Below are positions 7,843 through 17,736 of a stretch of DNA of 64,000 nucleotides, piece by piece (within the stretch, counting starts at the first letter, position 1; each line of letters begins with the position of its first letter). This stretch comes from Streptococcus sp. S1 (lineage in GTDB: Bacteria > Bacillota > Bacilli > Lactobacillales > Streptococcaceae). The notes beneath the pieces were generated by a model. It did not search any database. It was not told the origin of the DNA and worked only from the letters and a program-made list of their open reading frames with translations. Location of the stretch: positions 1,143,001 to 1,207,000 of the forward strand of contig NZ_CP139418.1 in the NCBI RefSeq assembly GCF_034137685.1. Reading direction: 5' to 3'. The position numbers were made by a program, and so were the translations under genes.

Positions 7843-8787
7843 ATGCCAATTACTCTAGATAAAAAATTACCAGCAGTCGATATCCTTCGTTCAGAAAATA
7901 TTTTTGTCATGGATGATGTTCGGGCGACTCACCAGGATATTCGGCCGATGAATGTTCTCATTCTGAATCTGATGCCGACCAAGGTTGCGACAGAAACCCA
8001 GCTCTTACGGCTCCTTGCCAATACGCCCTTGCAGATCAATGTAGATTTCCTCTACATGGCGAGCCATGAATCCAAGAATACAGCGGCTGAGCATTTGGAG
8101 AGCTTCTACAAGACCTTTGAGGATATCAAGGATAATTACTATGACGGCTTGATTGTGACAGGAGCACCTGTTGAAAAGATGGACTTTGAGGAAGTAGACT
8201 ACTGGGAAGAATTGACCCAGGTCTTTGAATGGTCTAAGCGGCATGTCTTTTCCACCTTACACCTCTGTTGGGGAGCTCAGGCTGGTCTTTACTACCGTTA
8301 CGGGATTCAAAAAGTAGAGCTCTGTGACAAGCTATCCGGTATCTATGACCAAGTAGTGGTGCGTCCGGAAAGTCTTCTCATGAGAGGCTTTGACGATCGC
8401 TTCCTTGCCCCTCATTCTCGCTATACGGATGTTCCTTTGAAGGAAGTCCTTGAAAAGAGCAATCTTCAGGTGATCGCGCAAGGAAATGAAGTTGGCCTTT
8501 CCATCATTGCCAGTCCAGACATGCGTGAGGTGTATAGCTTTGGCCATCTGGAGTATGATCGCGATACGCTGGCTAAGGAATATAACCGAGATGTCAAGGC
8601 AGGCTTGGATCCGGATGTTCCTAAGAATTATTTTGATCACGATGATGCCAGTACAGAGCCTCGCATTCGCTGGAATCTAGCTGCGACAACCTTCTTTAGT
8701 AATTGGATCAACTATGCGGTTTATCAAGAAACACCTTACCGCTTGGAAGAATTGGAAAAAGATATTTCATTTTATGGTTACCTATAA
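7843..8787 (+). CDS. metA: Homoserine O-acetyltransferase (MetA family)
   Basis: 314 residues. MetA activates homoserine by acylation, the first committed step of methionine synthesis. The catalytic residues are in place: nucleophile Cys142 (HLCWGAQ), His235 and Glu237 (GHLEYDR). Residue 111 is glutamate (GAPVEK). In this family Glu111 marks acetyl-CoA users and glycine marks succinyl-CoA users such as E. coli, so the acetyltransferase activity is the better name. This specificity rule is established knowledge; its use here is inference. The ribosome site GGGAG is 6 bases from the ATG and lies inside a terminator-like stem. dnaD follows after 9 bases. Confidence 0.93.
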   Translation: MPITLDKKLPAVDILRSENIFVMDDVRATHQDIRPMNVLILNLMPTKVATETQLLRLLANTPLQINVDFLYMASHESKNTAAEHLESFYKTFEDIKDNYYDGLIVTGAPVEKMDFEEVDYWEELTQVFEWSKRHVFSTLHLCWGAQAGLYYRYGIQKVELCDKLSGIYDQVVVRPESLLMRGFDDRFLAPHSRYTDVPLKEVLEKSNLQVIAQGNEVGLSIIASPDMREVYSFGHLEYDRDTLAKEYNRDVKAGLDPDVPKNYFDHDDASTEPRIRWNLAATTFFSNWINYAVYQETPYRLEELEKDISFYGYL

Positions 8788-8796
8788 AGGGGAATT

Positions 8797-9489
8797 ATGA
8801 CATATTCACAAGCATTTAAGTATGGCAACTTGGTTCTTCCAAGTGCCTTGCTTTTTCATTATCATGAGTTATTTGACCAGGCAGATGACTACTTGGTTTG
8901 GCAGTTTTTCTTCCTTCAAAATACGACTGGTCAAGAGACCTTGACTCCCAATCAGATTGCTAGTCATCTGGGAAAAACGGTGACAGAGGTCAATCGGATT
9001 ATGTCCAATTTGACCACCAAGGGACTTCTTCAATATCGGACCATTGAGCTTAATGGAGAAATTGAGGCCATCTTTGATGCGACCATAGCCCTGGAACGCT
9101 TGGATGAAATTTTAGACGCTCAGACACAAGGGAAGACACAGAGTGCTCCTGCCAAGGGAAATGTCATCAAGGACTTGGTGGAAACCTTCCAACAGGAGCT
9201 TGGACGACTCTTGACGCCTTTTGAGATTGAAGATTTGACCAAGACCGTGCGCGAGGATCAGACAGATCCAGATGTGATCAAGGCAGCGCTACGAGAAGCT
9301 GTTTTTAATGGCAAGCCTCACTGGAAATATATCCAGGCCATTTTGCGAAACTGGCGCAGTGAAGGCATCAACAGCCTGGCCCAAGTAGAGGCGAAACTAC
9401 AAGAACGCGAGCAAGCTAACCCACGCAATGTGACGGTTTCAGACGATTTCTTACAGGCCATGGATTTGTGGAAGGATAAAAAAAACTGA
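8797..9489 (+). CDS. dnaD: DNA replication protein DnaD
   Basis: 230 residues. DnaD works with DnaB and DnaI to load the replicative helicase at the origin and at restarted forks in low-GC Gram-positives. The N-terminal winged-helix domain (about 1-110) shows a helix-turn-helix-like stretch TPNQIASHLGKTVTEVNRIM. The C-terminal DnaD/DnaB2 domain (about 125-205) carries the usual ending, HWKYIQAILRNWRSEGI. The length fits the family. It starts 9 bases after metA with GGGGAA as ribosome site, so it is probably on the metA transcript. Repeat copy B begins at its stop codon. Confidence 0.92.
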   Translation: MTYSQAFKYGNLVLPSALLFHYHELFDQADDYLVWQFFFLQNTTGQETLTPNQIASHLGKTVTEVNRIMSNLTTKGLLQYRTIELNGEIEAIFDATIALERLDEILDAQTQGKTQSAPAKGNVIKDLVETFQQELGRLLTPFEIEDLTKTVREDQTDPDVIKAALREAVFNGKPHWKYIQAILRNWRSEGINSLAQVEAKLQEREQANPRNVTVSDDFLQAMDLWKDKKN

Positions 9490-9662
9490 GAGTGGGACAG
9501 AAATCGGTAATTCGTTAGAATTCGATTTCGTCGTCCCACCTCCGCACAGTTGAGTAGGGCTGTAAAAGCTGATGAAATCAGCGTAGTAGAGCCCACTCAA
9601 CCACTGCGTCTTGCTCGACAATCCAAAGATAATTGAGAGGCTAGGACTTTTGTCCCAGCCTC
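9488..9662 (+). repeat. Triple-hairpin intergenic repeat, copy B
   Basis: Same element and orientation as copy A, here with perfect arms in hairpin 1 (GTGGGAC/GTCCCAC). It fills the whole space between the convergent dnaD and add genes, leaving about 10 bases before the add stop. Hairpin 3 (GAGGCTaGGAC ttt tGTCCcAGCCTC) followed by Ts has the shape of an intrinsic terminator for dnaD. The first hairpin faces add on the other strand. Confidence 0.88.
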
Positions 9663-9672
9663 ATTTTTTTGT

Positions 9673-10692
9673 TTATAAATAGTCCGCGTAGGCTTTTTCT
9701 AGTTTGGTGAGGAGTTCTTGTTTTTCTTCCTCACTTGCAAAGGAAGCCTGGATGGCATGGACATTGTGCTGGTAAAAGTCAATTTCCTTGGTTTGGAAAT
9801 GCTGATGATAGAGAGCGTATTCCTTGGTGAGGTCGGTATCAGATACAGTCCGGTTATCGGTATTGATACTGATCCGAGCACCGGCTGCATTCATCTTCAA
9901 ATAAGGGAAATCTTCTATAGTCGGCGCTGCTTTTGTCTGTAAGTTGCTGGTCAAGCAGAGTTCACCAGTGACCCCATTTTCAATAAAGGATTGGAGTAAG
10001 GCTGGTTCATGAGATAGAGCTGTCACGTGGCCATTGCGTTTGATACCAAATGCAATCGATTGGGCAACAAAGTGTGGGCAATGACACTCACCTGCATGAA
10101 GCGTCATAGGACGATGGTAACTCTTGACTTGCTCAATTAGAGGTCGAATATCTTTTGGAGAGTAGTTGTGCTCATCTCCGGCAAAGTCAAAACCAACAAA
10201 ATCCTGATCACTAACTTGGTTGGCTTCTGCAAGAATGCGAGATGTGACTTCTTGATCTGACTGGCGCATGCCACAGACCAAGGCTTTTGCAACAATGCCA
10301 AATTCATCCTGGGCTTGGCGCAGTCCTTCGCAGACAGCATCGATAGTTTCTGGGACTGTAAGCCCTTGGTCCATGGACAATTCTGGGGCAAAACGAACCT
10401 CGATGTAGAGGACATTCTCCAGAGCAGCTTGCTTGGCCACATCGTAAGCAGCAAGGGTCAAGGCTTCCTTGGTCTGAAGAAGAGGGCGAATGTAGTCAAA
10501 GGCCTCCAAATAGTCTAAGAGATTCTCACAGTGGGCAGGTGCAGTGACATGGTGCTTGAGCTCCTCATCGCTAGCAGGGAGGTCAATATTGGCCATGGCT
10601 GCCAATTGGCGAATGGTCGGAAGAGACAAGGAACCGTCTAAGTGGCAGTGTAGTTCTGTCTTTGCCAAACTATGAAAGTCGATCGTGGACAT
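9673..10692 (-). CDS. add: Adenosine deaminase
   Basis: This 339-residue zinc enzyme deaminates adenosine to inosine in purine salvage. The zinc ligands HCH in the N-terminal [10 protein letters not shown] (His15, His17), the motif TLHAGECH (about 197-204) and the C-terminal [11 protein letters not shown] (about 273-283) are all present. The length matches bacterial Add. Its own ATG at 10692 has GGAGAAAAAA upstream on the minus strand. It is a single gene, convergent with dnaD and divergent from the GST-like gene, in a 138-bp shared upstream region. Confidence 0.94.
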   Translation of the reverse strand: MSTIDFHSLAKTELHCHLDGSLSLPTIRQLAAMANIDLPASDEELKHHVTAPAHCENLLDYLEAFDYIRPLLQTKEALTLAAYDVAKQAALENVLYIEVRFAPELSMDQGLTVPETIDAVCEGLRQAQDEFGIVAKALVCGMRQSDQEVTSRILAEANQVSDQDFVGFDFAGDEHNYSPKDIRPLIEQVKSYHRPMTLHAGECHCPHFVAQSIAFGIKRNGHVTALSHEPALLQSFIENGVTGELCLTSNLQTKAAPTIEDFPYLKMNAAGARISINTDNRTVSDTDLTKEYALYHQHFQTKEIDFYQHNVHAIQASFASEEEKQELLTKLEKAYADYL

Positions 10693-10830
10693 GTTTTTTC
10701 TCCTTCAAAATGTATTTTTTCTATACTATCATTTTGCCAAGAAAAGTCAAGTAAAGCCAGCGTAGCAGATTTTTGAAACTAGCGACTGGATTTGATATGC
10801 TAGTAGTAACATAGACAAAGGAGAAAAGAG

Positions 10831-11622
10831 ATGTCAGATTATCAATTACCAGAAGTATGGGAAGCACCGAGCCAAATGGGAGGAGCCTGGGGTGGCTTGA
10901 ACCAACCAACAGCAGGTGCCCGCTTCGAACAAACCCTTCCAAAAGGCAATCAGCCCTTCCAACTCTATAGTCTTCCAACTCCAAATGGGATTAAGGTGAC
11001 CATTATGCTGGAAGAATTGAAAGAGCTTGGAGTGGAAGTTGGTTATGATGCTTATCGCATCAAGATTGGCGAGGGAGATCAGTTTGGTAGTGACTTTGTA
11101 GCCATCAATCCAAACTCTAAAATTCCAGCTATGTTGGATCAATCAGGTGATCAAGACATTCGGGTCTTTGAATCGGTCAATATCCTCTTGTATCTAGCAG
11201 AGAAATTTGGCCAATTAATCCCGACAGATCCTGCTAAGCGGACAGAAGTGCTCAACTGGCTCTTCTGGCAGACAGGTGCTGCACCTTTCTTAGGTGGAGG
11301 CTTTGGTCATTTCTTCCACTATGCGCCTGAAAAAATAGAGTATGCCATCAACCGCTTTGCCATGGAAGCCAAACGCCAATTGGACCTACTGGACAAGGAA
11401 CTGGCAACCAAACCTTATATTGCAGGAGATGACTATACCATTGCAGATATCGCCATCTGGTCTTGGTATGGCCGTCTAGCCCAAGACAAGGTCTGGGACC
11501 GTGCAGGAATTTTCTTAGATGTGAAGGAATACAAGCATTTGCAAGCTTGGACAGAGAAAATTGCCAATCGCCCAGCTGTAAAACGTGGCTTGGAAGTGGA
11601 CTATAAGGAAATCGATGCATAA
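10831..11622 (+). CDS. yghU: YghU-family glutathione S-transferase-like disulfide reductase
   Basis: 263 residues with the extended N-terminus of the Nu-class YghU/YfcG proteins (PEVWEAPSQMGGAWGGLNQPTAG). A thioredoxin-fold GSH domain follows at about 46-130 (LYSLPTPNGIKV ... NPNSKIPAMLD), then an all-helical C-terminal domain at about 140-255. The family binds two glutathione molecules and reduces disulfides with little classical transferase activity. Glutathione can be made in this strain, since a fused gshAB lies at 53.8 kb. The gene has its own ribosome site (AAAGGAG) and stands alone. A short hairpin at about 11627-11640 (GGCGccttCGCC) followed by Ts ends it. Confidence 0.85.
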   Translation: MSDYQLPEVWEAPSQMGGAWGGLNQPTAGARFEQTLPKGNQPFQLYSLPTPNGIKVTIMLEELKELGVEVGYDAYRIKIGEGDQFGSDFVAINPNSKIPAMLDQSGDQDIRVFESVNILLYLAEKFGQLIPTDPAKRTEVLNWLFWQTGAAPFLGGGFGHFFHYAPEKIEYAINRFAMEAKRQLDLLDKELATKPYIAGDDYTIADIAIWSWYGRLAQDKVWDRAGIFLDVKEYKHLQAWTEKIANRPAVKRGLEVDYKEIDA

Positions 11623-11703
11623 GGAATAGGCGCCTTCGCGCCTTTTTTTAATGGTGATAACATGGTATACTAAAGGGTGGAATAAAAGTTTAGAAAGTAG
11701 CAC

Positions 11704-12393
11704 ATGGAATTTACGAAATTATCAAATCGCTTGGACTTGGTGGCTAGCTTCGTCCCAGCTGGAGCGCGTCTGTTAGATGTGGGAAGTGACCATGCTTATC
11801 TCCCAATCGCCCTTTTACAAGAAGGGAAAATTGAGGCTGCCATTGCTGGTGAGGTAGTGGAGGGACCTTATCAATCCGCTCTTCAAAACGTAGCTGATAA
11901 TGGCTTAGAAGACAAGATTGAGGTTCGCCTGGCCAATGGCTTGGCTGCATTTGAACCAAAAGACGGCATTTCCTGTATCACCATTGCAGGGATGGGCGGA
12001 CGCCTGATTGCAGATATCTTAGCGGCAGGTCTTGAGAAATTAGCCGGTGTCTCTCGCTTGGTCTTACAACCCAATAATCGGGAAGATGAGTTGCGAGCTT
12101 GGTTGGTAGACCATGATTTTCGCATTGTCGATGAAGCTATCTTAGAAGAAAATGAGAAGTTTTATGAGATCCTCGTGGTCGAACACGGTTCTCAAGAGTT
12201 GACAACTAAGGAACTGCGTTTTGGTCCCCATTTGATGGTGGAACAAGCTCCTGCCTTTGTTCAAAAATGGTCCAAGGAAGTGGAAAAATTAGTCTTTGCC
12301 TTGGAGCAGGTCCCAGTTGAGAATCAATCTGCCAGAGGTTCGTTAGAAGATCGCATCGCCCAAATCAAGGAGGTCCTAAATGCTAGCGAGTGA
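11704..12393 (+). CDS. trmK: tRNA (adenine(22)-N(1))-methyltransferase TrmK
   Basis: 229 residues, class I SAM-dependent methyltransferase of the TrmK (YqfN/COG2384) family that methylates A22 of tRNA. The SAM-binding glycine motif is [13 protein letters not shown] (about 24-36), and GMGG (about 97-100) lies in the middle of the Rossmann core. A helical C-terminal part follows, as in B. subtilis TrmK. The next gene, nif3-like, starts 14 bases before this stop, a conserved pairing in Firmicutes. The start ATG at 11704 has a weak GAAAGTAG site. Confidence 0.9.
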   Translation: MEFTKLSNRLDLVASFVPAGARLLDVGSDHAYLPIALLQEGKIEAAIAGEVVEGPYQSALQNVADNGLEDKIEVRLANGLAAFEPKDGISCITIAGMGGRLIADILAAGLEKLAGVSRLVLQPNNREDELRAWLVDHDFRIVDEAILEENEKFYEILVVEHGSQELTTKELRFGPHLMVEQAPAFVQKWSKEVEKLVFALEQVPVENQSARGSLEDRIAQIKEVLNASE

Positions 12394-13177
12394 AGTCATC
12401 AAACGCTATGAAGCCTACTGTCCCCAGGAACTTTCCATGGAGGGAGATGTCTGTGGATTACAGGTCGGCACCCTGCAAAAAGACATCAAGAGGGTCATGG
12501 TAGCCTTAGATATCCGTGAGCAGACGGTGGCGGAAGCCATCACCCATGGGGTGGACTTGATTATCGTCAAGCATGCGCCCATTTTCCGTCCTATTAAGGA
12601 TTTGGTAGCCGATCGGGGTCAAAATCAGATCTATATTGACTTGATCAAGCACGATATTGCGGTCTACGTCAGCCATACCAATATTGATATTGTCCCAGAT
12701 GGATTGAATGATTGGTTTTGCCAGCTTTTAGAAATTGAAAACACAGAGCCCCTCAGCATGACAGGGGAAGGCATCGGAATCGGACGCATCGGTCAAGTGC
12801 CAGCTCAAACCTTTGGCCAGTTGGCTGAAAAAGTAAAAGAAACTTTTGGCTTAGATGCTTTGCGCTTGGTTGGTTATGACCAGGCGGATCTGGATCGGGT
12901 CATTGAGCGCGTTGCTATCTGTGGAGGAAGTGGCCAGTCCTTTTACAAGGATGCTCTCGCTAAGGGGGCAGAGGTCTATATCACAGGAGATATCTACTAC
13001 CACACGGCTCAGGACATGCTAAGTGACGGGCTCCTAGCCTTGGATCCAGGTCACCATATCGAAGTTCTGTTTGTCTCGAAACTAGTAGAAAAGCTCAATC
13101 AGTGGAAGTCTGAAGAAGATTGGGAGATCGAAGTGCTGGGCAGCCAATCCAGCACCAATCCTTTTTACCATATCTAA
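12380..13177 (+). CDS. Nif3-like dinuclear metal-centre protein
   Basis: 265 residues of the NIF3/YqfO (DUF34) family, widespread hexameric proteins with a dinuclear metal site. The function is not settled; a GTP cyclohydrolase 1 type 2 label is common but weakly supported. Metal-binding histidines are seen in KHAP (about 55-58) and SHTNID (about 96-101), with the C-terminal GDIYYHTAQ and GHH. The short form lacks the PII-like insert of longer homologues. It overlaps trmK by 14 bases and has AAGGAGG inside trmK as ribosome site, so the two are coupled. Confidence 0.88.
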   Translation: MLASEVIKRYEAYCPQELSMEGDVCGLQVGTLQKDIKRVMVALDIREQTVAEAITHGVDLIIVKHAPIFRPIKDLVADRGQNQIYIDLIKHDIAVYVSHTNIDIVPDGLNDWFCQLLEIENTEPLSMTGEGIGIGRIGQVPAQTFGQLAEKVKETFGLDALRLVGYDQADLDRVIERVAICGGSGQSFYKDALAKGAEVYITGDIYYHTAQDMLSDGLLALDPGHHIEVLFVSKLVEKLNQWKSEEDWEIEVLGSQSSTNPFYHI

Positions 13178-13186
13178 GAGGTGATC

Positions 13187-14275
13187 ATGAAAGTTGCGAT
13201 TATTGGTGCAGGGATCGTGGGATCCACTGCAGCCTATTATTTATCCAAAGAAGCACAAGTGGATGTAACCGTCTATGACCATGGACTTGGCCAAGCAACC
13301 AAGGCTGCGGCTGGTATTATTAGCCCTTGGTTTTCGAAGCGACGAAACAAGGACTGGTATCGCCTGGCTCGATTAGGAGCTGATTTCTACCAAGAATTGG
13401 TAGAAGACCTAGCTAAGGAGGAAATCGATACGGACTTTTACCAGCAGACCGGTGTCTATCTTCTTAAGAAAAAAGAGGAGAAATTAGATGAACTTTATCA
13501 GTTGGCGCTAGGCCGTCGGGAAGAATCACCCCTGATTGGGGAATTAGCGATCTTGACCAAAGAAGAAGTGACCCAACAATTCCCAGGTCTGCAAGGCTTT
13601 GACCAGCTCCTTTATGCATCAGGTGGAGCTCATGTAGAGGGAGCCCTTCTGACGTCAACTCTTCTTGAAGCCAGTGGGGCAAGAGTGATCAAGGAAGAGG
13701 TTACTCTCTCTGTCTTAGATGATGGCTATCAGATTGCCGGAGAAAGCTATGACCAAGTCATCCTAGCAACAGGGGCCTGGTTGGGGAAAATCCTTGAGCC
13801 ACTCGGCTACCAGGTTGATGTCCGTCCGCAAAAAGGACAGTTGAGGGATTATCAGTTAGACTTAGATACTGATGATTATCCTGTGGTCATGCCTGAAGGA
13901 GAGCTGGATATCATTCCATTTCAGCAGGGCAAGATCAGTATGGGAGCCACCCATGAAAATGAGATGGGCTTTGACCTGACGGTGGATCAAACTCTGCTTA
14001 ATCAGATGGAAACAGAAGCCCTGTCTTACTATCCAGAACTAGCTCAAGCAGAAGTTATAGGGGAGCGCGTGGGAACTCGTGCCTACACCAGTGACTTTTC
14101 ACCATTTTGGGGAGCTGTTCCTGATCGAGCAGGCCTCTATGCCGCCAGTGGACTTGGTTCGTCTGGCCTCACAACTGGTCCCCTCATTGGTTGGCACCTA
14201 GCCCAACTCGTGGCAGGAGGAAACCTGCGCTTGGATCCAGCAGATTATCCAGTTGAACAATATGTGAAGAAGTAG
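13187..14275 (+). CDS. FAD-dependent amino-acid oxidase (DadA/ThiO family)
   Basis: About 362 residues. It has the N-terminal FAD-binding motif GAGIVGSTAAYYL and the C-terminal DAO ending ASGLGSSGLTTGPLIG, as in D-amino-acid dehydrogenases and glycine oxidases. The substrate is not set by sequence; many streptococci carry this gene after trmK and nif3. I place the start at ATG 13187 rather than the GTG six bases upstream, because AAGAGGTGA forms the ribosome site for the ATG. It is the third gene of the trmK operon. Repeat copy C begins inside its stop codon region. Confidence 0.85.
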   Translation: MKVAIIGAGIVGSTAAYYLSKEAQVDVTVYDHGLGQATKAAAGIISPWFSKRRNKDWYRLARLGADFYQELVEDLAKEEIDTDFYQQTGVYLLKKKEEKLDELYQLALGRREESPLIGELAILTKEEVTQQFPGLQGFDQLLYASGGAHVEGALLTSTLLEASGARVIKEEVTLSVLDDGYQIAGESYDQVILATGAWLGKILEPLGYQVDVRPQKGQLRDYQLDLDTDDYPVVMPEGELDIIPFQQGKISMGATHENEMGFDLTVDQTLLNQMETEALSYYPELAQAEVIGERVGTRAYTSDFSPFWGAVPDRAGLYAASGLGSSGLTTGPLIGWHLAQLVAGGNLRLDPADYPVEQYVKK

Positions 14276-14447
14276 GCTGGGACAAAAGTCCTAGCCTCTC
14301 AATTGTTTTTGGATTGTCGAGCAAGACGCAGTGGTTGAGTGGGCTCTACTACGCTGATTTCATCAGCTTTTACAGCCCTACTCAACTGTGCGGAGGTGGG
14401 ACGACGAAATCGAATTCTAACGAATTACCGATTTCTGTCCCACTCTC
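14274..14447 (-). repeat. Triple-hairpin intergenic repeat, copy C (inverted)
   Basis: Same element as copies A and B but in reverse orientation: the GAGGCTGGGAC end touches the upstream gene and the GTGGGAC hairpin is distal. All three hairpins are intact. The AGGCTGG end begins inside the TAG stop of the oxidase gene, so insertion or retention is exact at a gene end. The open frame that can be read through it (MSSKTQWLSG...) is a by-product of the repeat and recurs with every copy. Confidence 0.88.
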
Positions 14448-14527
14448 TTTTTTTCGAAAGACCTTCTGTAATTTGGCTAAAAATAGTAGAATAGAGGGAG
14501 TGAATCATCAAGAAAATGGGAGTTATT

Positions 14528-14809
14528 ATGAATTGGTTTCAATCGCAATCCGTGGTCTTGCAGGCCTTTCTCGCAGGATTGTTTACATGGGGCTGTACCA
14601 TTGTCGGGTCAGCTATCGTCTTTTTCTTCAAGCATATTAGTCGCTAATTACTGGATATCATGATGGGCTTTGCGGTAGGTGCGATGATTTTTGTAGTGGT
14701 CGAAGAGTTGATCCCAGATTCCCAGACCAATGGCAACACAGATGTTGCGACACTTGGTCTCATGGTTGGCTTTGTCATTATGATGATCCTAGACGTCGCT
14801 TTGGGATAA
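14528..14809 (+). pseudogene. ZIP-family metal transporter, remnant with nonsense codon and internal deletion
   Basis: The frame from ATG 14528 encodes a typical ZIP transporter N-terminus (MNWFQSQSVVLQAFLAGLFT, a membrane helix), then meets TAA at 14645-14647. Reading straight on in the same frame gives [34 protein letters not shown] and a final membrane helix ending LDVALG at 14809. Intact ZIP proteins of this type are about 270 residues; here about 93 codons remain. The TAA looks like a single AAA-to-TAA change. The middle, with its metal-binding helices, has been lost, plausibly by recombination between two similar MGFA-G segments. A good terminator still follows. Confidence 0.85.
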
Positions 14810-14816
14810 CCTGTCA

Positions 14817-14850
14817 TCACCTTGGAACATAAATGCAAGGTGACTTTTTT
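14817..14850 (+). terminator. Terminator after the ZIP remnant
   Basis: TCACCTTG (14817-14824) pairs with CAAGGTGA (14836-14843), followed by CTTTTTT. It separates the remnant from rmlA, which has its own -10 region near 14860 (TGATAAAAT). Confidence 0.8.
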
Positions 14851-14901
14851 ATATAAACATGATAAAATAAGGGTAATGACTACGTAGAAAGGCCTAACAT
14901 T

Positions 14902-15771
14902 ATGAAAGGTATTATTTTAGCAGGGGGCTCAGGAACTCGCTTGTATCCATTGACACGTGCGGCTTCTAAACAATTGATGCCCATTTATGACAAACCGATG
15001 ATCTACTATCCGCTGTCAACCCTTATGTTGGCTGGGATCAAAGATATCCTGATCATTTCGACTCCTCAAGACCTACCTCGTTTTGAAGAGCTTCTTGGAG
15101 ATGGTTCTGAGCTCGGAATTTCTCTCTCTTATGCAGAGCAACCAAGTCCAGATGGCTTGGCGCAAGCCTTCATCATCGGGGAAGACTTTATCGGGGACGA
15201 TCACGTTGCCCTCATTCTTGGGGACAATATCTTCCACGGAAATGGCTTAACCAAGATGTTGCAACGGGCAGAAGCGAAAGAAAAAGGAGCGACTGTCTTT
15301 GGTTACCAAGTCAAAGATCCAGAACGATTTGGTGTGGTAGAGTTTGACGCGGATATGAATGCTATCTCTATCGAAGAAAAGCCAGAACATCCAAAATCGA
15401 ATTTTGCAGTGACAGGACTTTACTTCTATGACAATGATGTGGTAGAGATTGCCAAAAACATCAAACCAAGTCCTCGTGGAGAGCTTGAAATCACTGATGT
15501 TAACAAGGCCTATTTGGAGCGTGGAGATCTTTCTGTTGAGCTCATGGGCCGTGGTTTTGCCTGGTTGGATACAGGAACTCACGAAAGCCTCTTGCAAGCT
15601 TCTCAATATATCGAGACTGTTCAACGTTTGCAAAATGTCCAAGTAGCCAATCTTGAGGAAATTGCTTATCGCATGGGTTATATCACCAAGGAACAAGTTC
15701 ATGAATTAGCGCAATCATTGAAGAAAAACGAATACGGACAATATTTGCTCCGTTTGATTGGAGAAGCTTAA
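14902..15771 (+). CDS. rfbA: Glucose-1-phosphate thymidylyltransferase
   Basis: 289 residues, RmlA. It joins glucose-1-phosphate and dTTP to dTDP-glucose, the first step toward dTDP-L-rhamnose for wall polysaccharide. The nucleotidyltransferase signature [17 protein letters not shown] is at residues 8-24, and the family's LGDNIFHG and DTGTHESL segments follow. The length is standard. It overlaps rmlC by one base (TAATG), so the two are coupled. The order rmlA-rmlC-rmlB is the usual streptococcal one; rmlD is not next to it here. Confidence 0.95.
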   Translation: MKGIILAGGSGTRLYPLTRAASKQLMPIYDKPMIYYPLSTLMLAGIKDILIISTPQDLPRFEELLGDGSELGISLSYAEQPSPDGLAQAFIIGEDFIGDDHVALILGDNIFHGNGLTKMLQRAEAKEKGATVFGYQVKDPERFGVVEFDADMNAISIEEKPEHPKSNFAVTGLYFYDNDVVEIAKNIKPSPRGELEITDVNKAYLERGDLSVELMGRGFAWLDTGTHESLLQASQYIETVQRLQNVQVANLEEIAYRMGYITKEQVHELAQSLKKNEYGQYLLRLIGEA

Positions 15772-16364
15772 TGACGGAACAATTTTTTGATAAAGAATTA
15801 GCAGCCCGCAAAATTGAAGCCATCCCAGGCTTGATGGAGTTTGATATTCCTGTGCGCGGAGATAACCGTGGTTGGTTTAAAGAAAACTTCCAAAAAGAGA
15901 AAATGCTTCCTCTTGGCTTCCCTGAAAGCTTCTTTGCGGAAGGCAAGTTGCAAAACAATATCTCCTTCTCACGCAAGCATGTCTTACGTGGTCTGCATGC
16001 AGAGCCTTGGGACAAGTACATCTCTGTAGCAGATGAAGGAAAGGTTCTTGGAACTTGGGTAGACCTTCGTGAAGGCGATAGCTTTGGGAACACCTACCAA
16101 ACCGTGATCGATGCTTCAAAAGGCATCTTCGTTCCTCGTGGTGTTGCCAATGGGTTCCAAGTTTTGACAGACAAAGTTGCCTATACATACTTAGTCAATG
16201 ATTACTGGGCACTGGAACTCAAGCCAAAATATGCTTTTGTCAACTATGCAGACCCAAGCCTAGACATCCAGTGGGAAAACTTGGAAGAAGCAGAAGTCTC
16301 AGAAGCAGACAAGAACCACCCGTTGCTCAAAGATGTCAAACCCCTAAAAGCAGAAGATTTGTAA
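15771..16364 (+). CDS. rfbC: dTDP-4-dehydrorhamnose 3,5-epimerase
   Basis: 197 residues, RmlC, a cupin-fold dimer that epimerises dTDP-4-keto-6-deoxyglucose at C3 and C5. The conserved LRGLHAEPWDK (about 70-80) carries the catalytic histidine, and KGIFVPRGVANGF (about 119-131) is the second cupin motif. It is of the streptococcal/type II length with an N-terminal extension. It is coupled to rmlA. A 200-bp gap with strong dyads separates it from rmlB, unlike the tight join upstream. Confidence 0.93.
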   Translation: MTEQFFDKELAARKIEAIPGLMEFDIPVRGDNRGWFKENFQKEKMLPLGFPESFFAEGKLQNNISFSRKHVLRGLHAEPWDKYISVADEGKVLGTWVDLREGDSFGNTYQTVIDASKGIFVPRGVANGFQVLTDKVAYTYLVNDYWALELKPKYAFVNYADPSLDIQWENLEEAEVSEADKNHPLLKDVKPLKAEDL

Positions 16365-16420
16365 AAATGAACTTTGCGAAGCAATAGCGCGACTGCAAGG
16401 AGCGTTATAAGAGAGTTTCT

Positions 16421-16526
16421 GCCCTAGTGAAAACAAGATTCCCTCAGGGAATCTTGTAGGAAAATCTGGAGACTTAGGCTTCGGATTTAGCCATGAAACC
16501 GAAGGGTTGCTGGCGTCCCTCACTAG
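16421..16526 (+). ncRNA. Structured leader-like element between rmlC and rmlB
   Basis: Closing arms CTAGTGA (16424-16430) and TCACTAG (16520-16526) enclose two hairpins. The first is a perfect 11-bp stem, ACAAGATTCCC (16433-16443) with GGGAATCTTGT (16447-16457). The second pairs CTTCGG (16479-16484) with CCGAAG (16499-16504). No T-run follows, so it is not a simple terminator. The rmlB start lies 40 bases downstream with TTTGGAG as ribosome site. The layout suggests a processed or regulatory RNA element inside the rml transcript. I cannot match it to a known riboswitch. Confidence 0.5.
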
Positions 16527-17612
<1,086 letters not shown>

Positions 17613-17736
17613 TGAAGAAAGTCCAAGTGGAAAATCGCTTGGATTTTTCAGATATTTTTCTGAAAATCAAAAAATTAACCATTGATTTATGGTATAATAT
17701 GGTTAGTTTTTAGGATGAATCAATAAGGGGGATAGA

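Noticed and set aside
14314-14640. Open frame starting MSSKTQWLSGLYYADFISFY inside the inverted triple-hairpin repeat and running into the ZIP remnant
   Set aside because: The coding part is the repeat itself and recurs in every copy and orientation; it has no ribosome site of note and the 3' part is out of frame with the transporter remnant.
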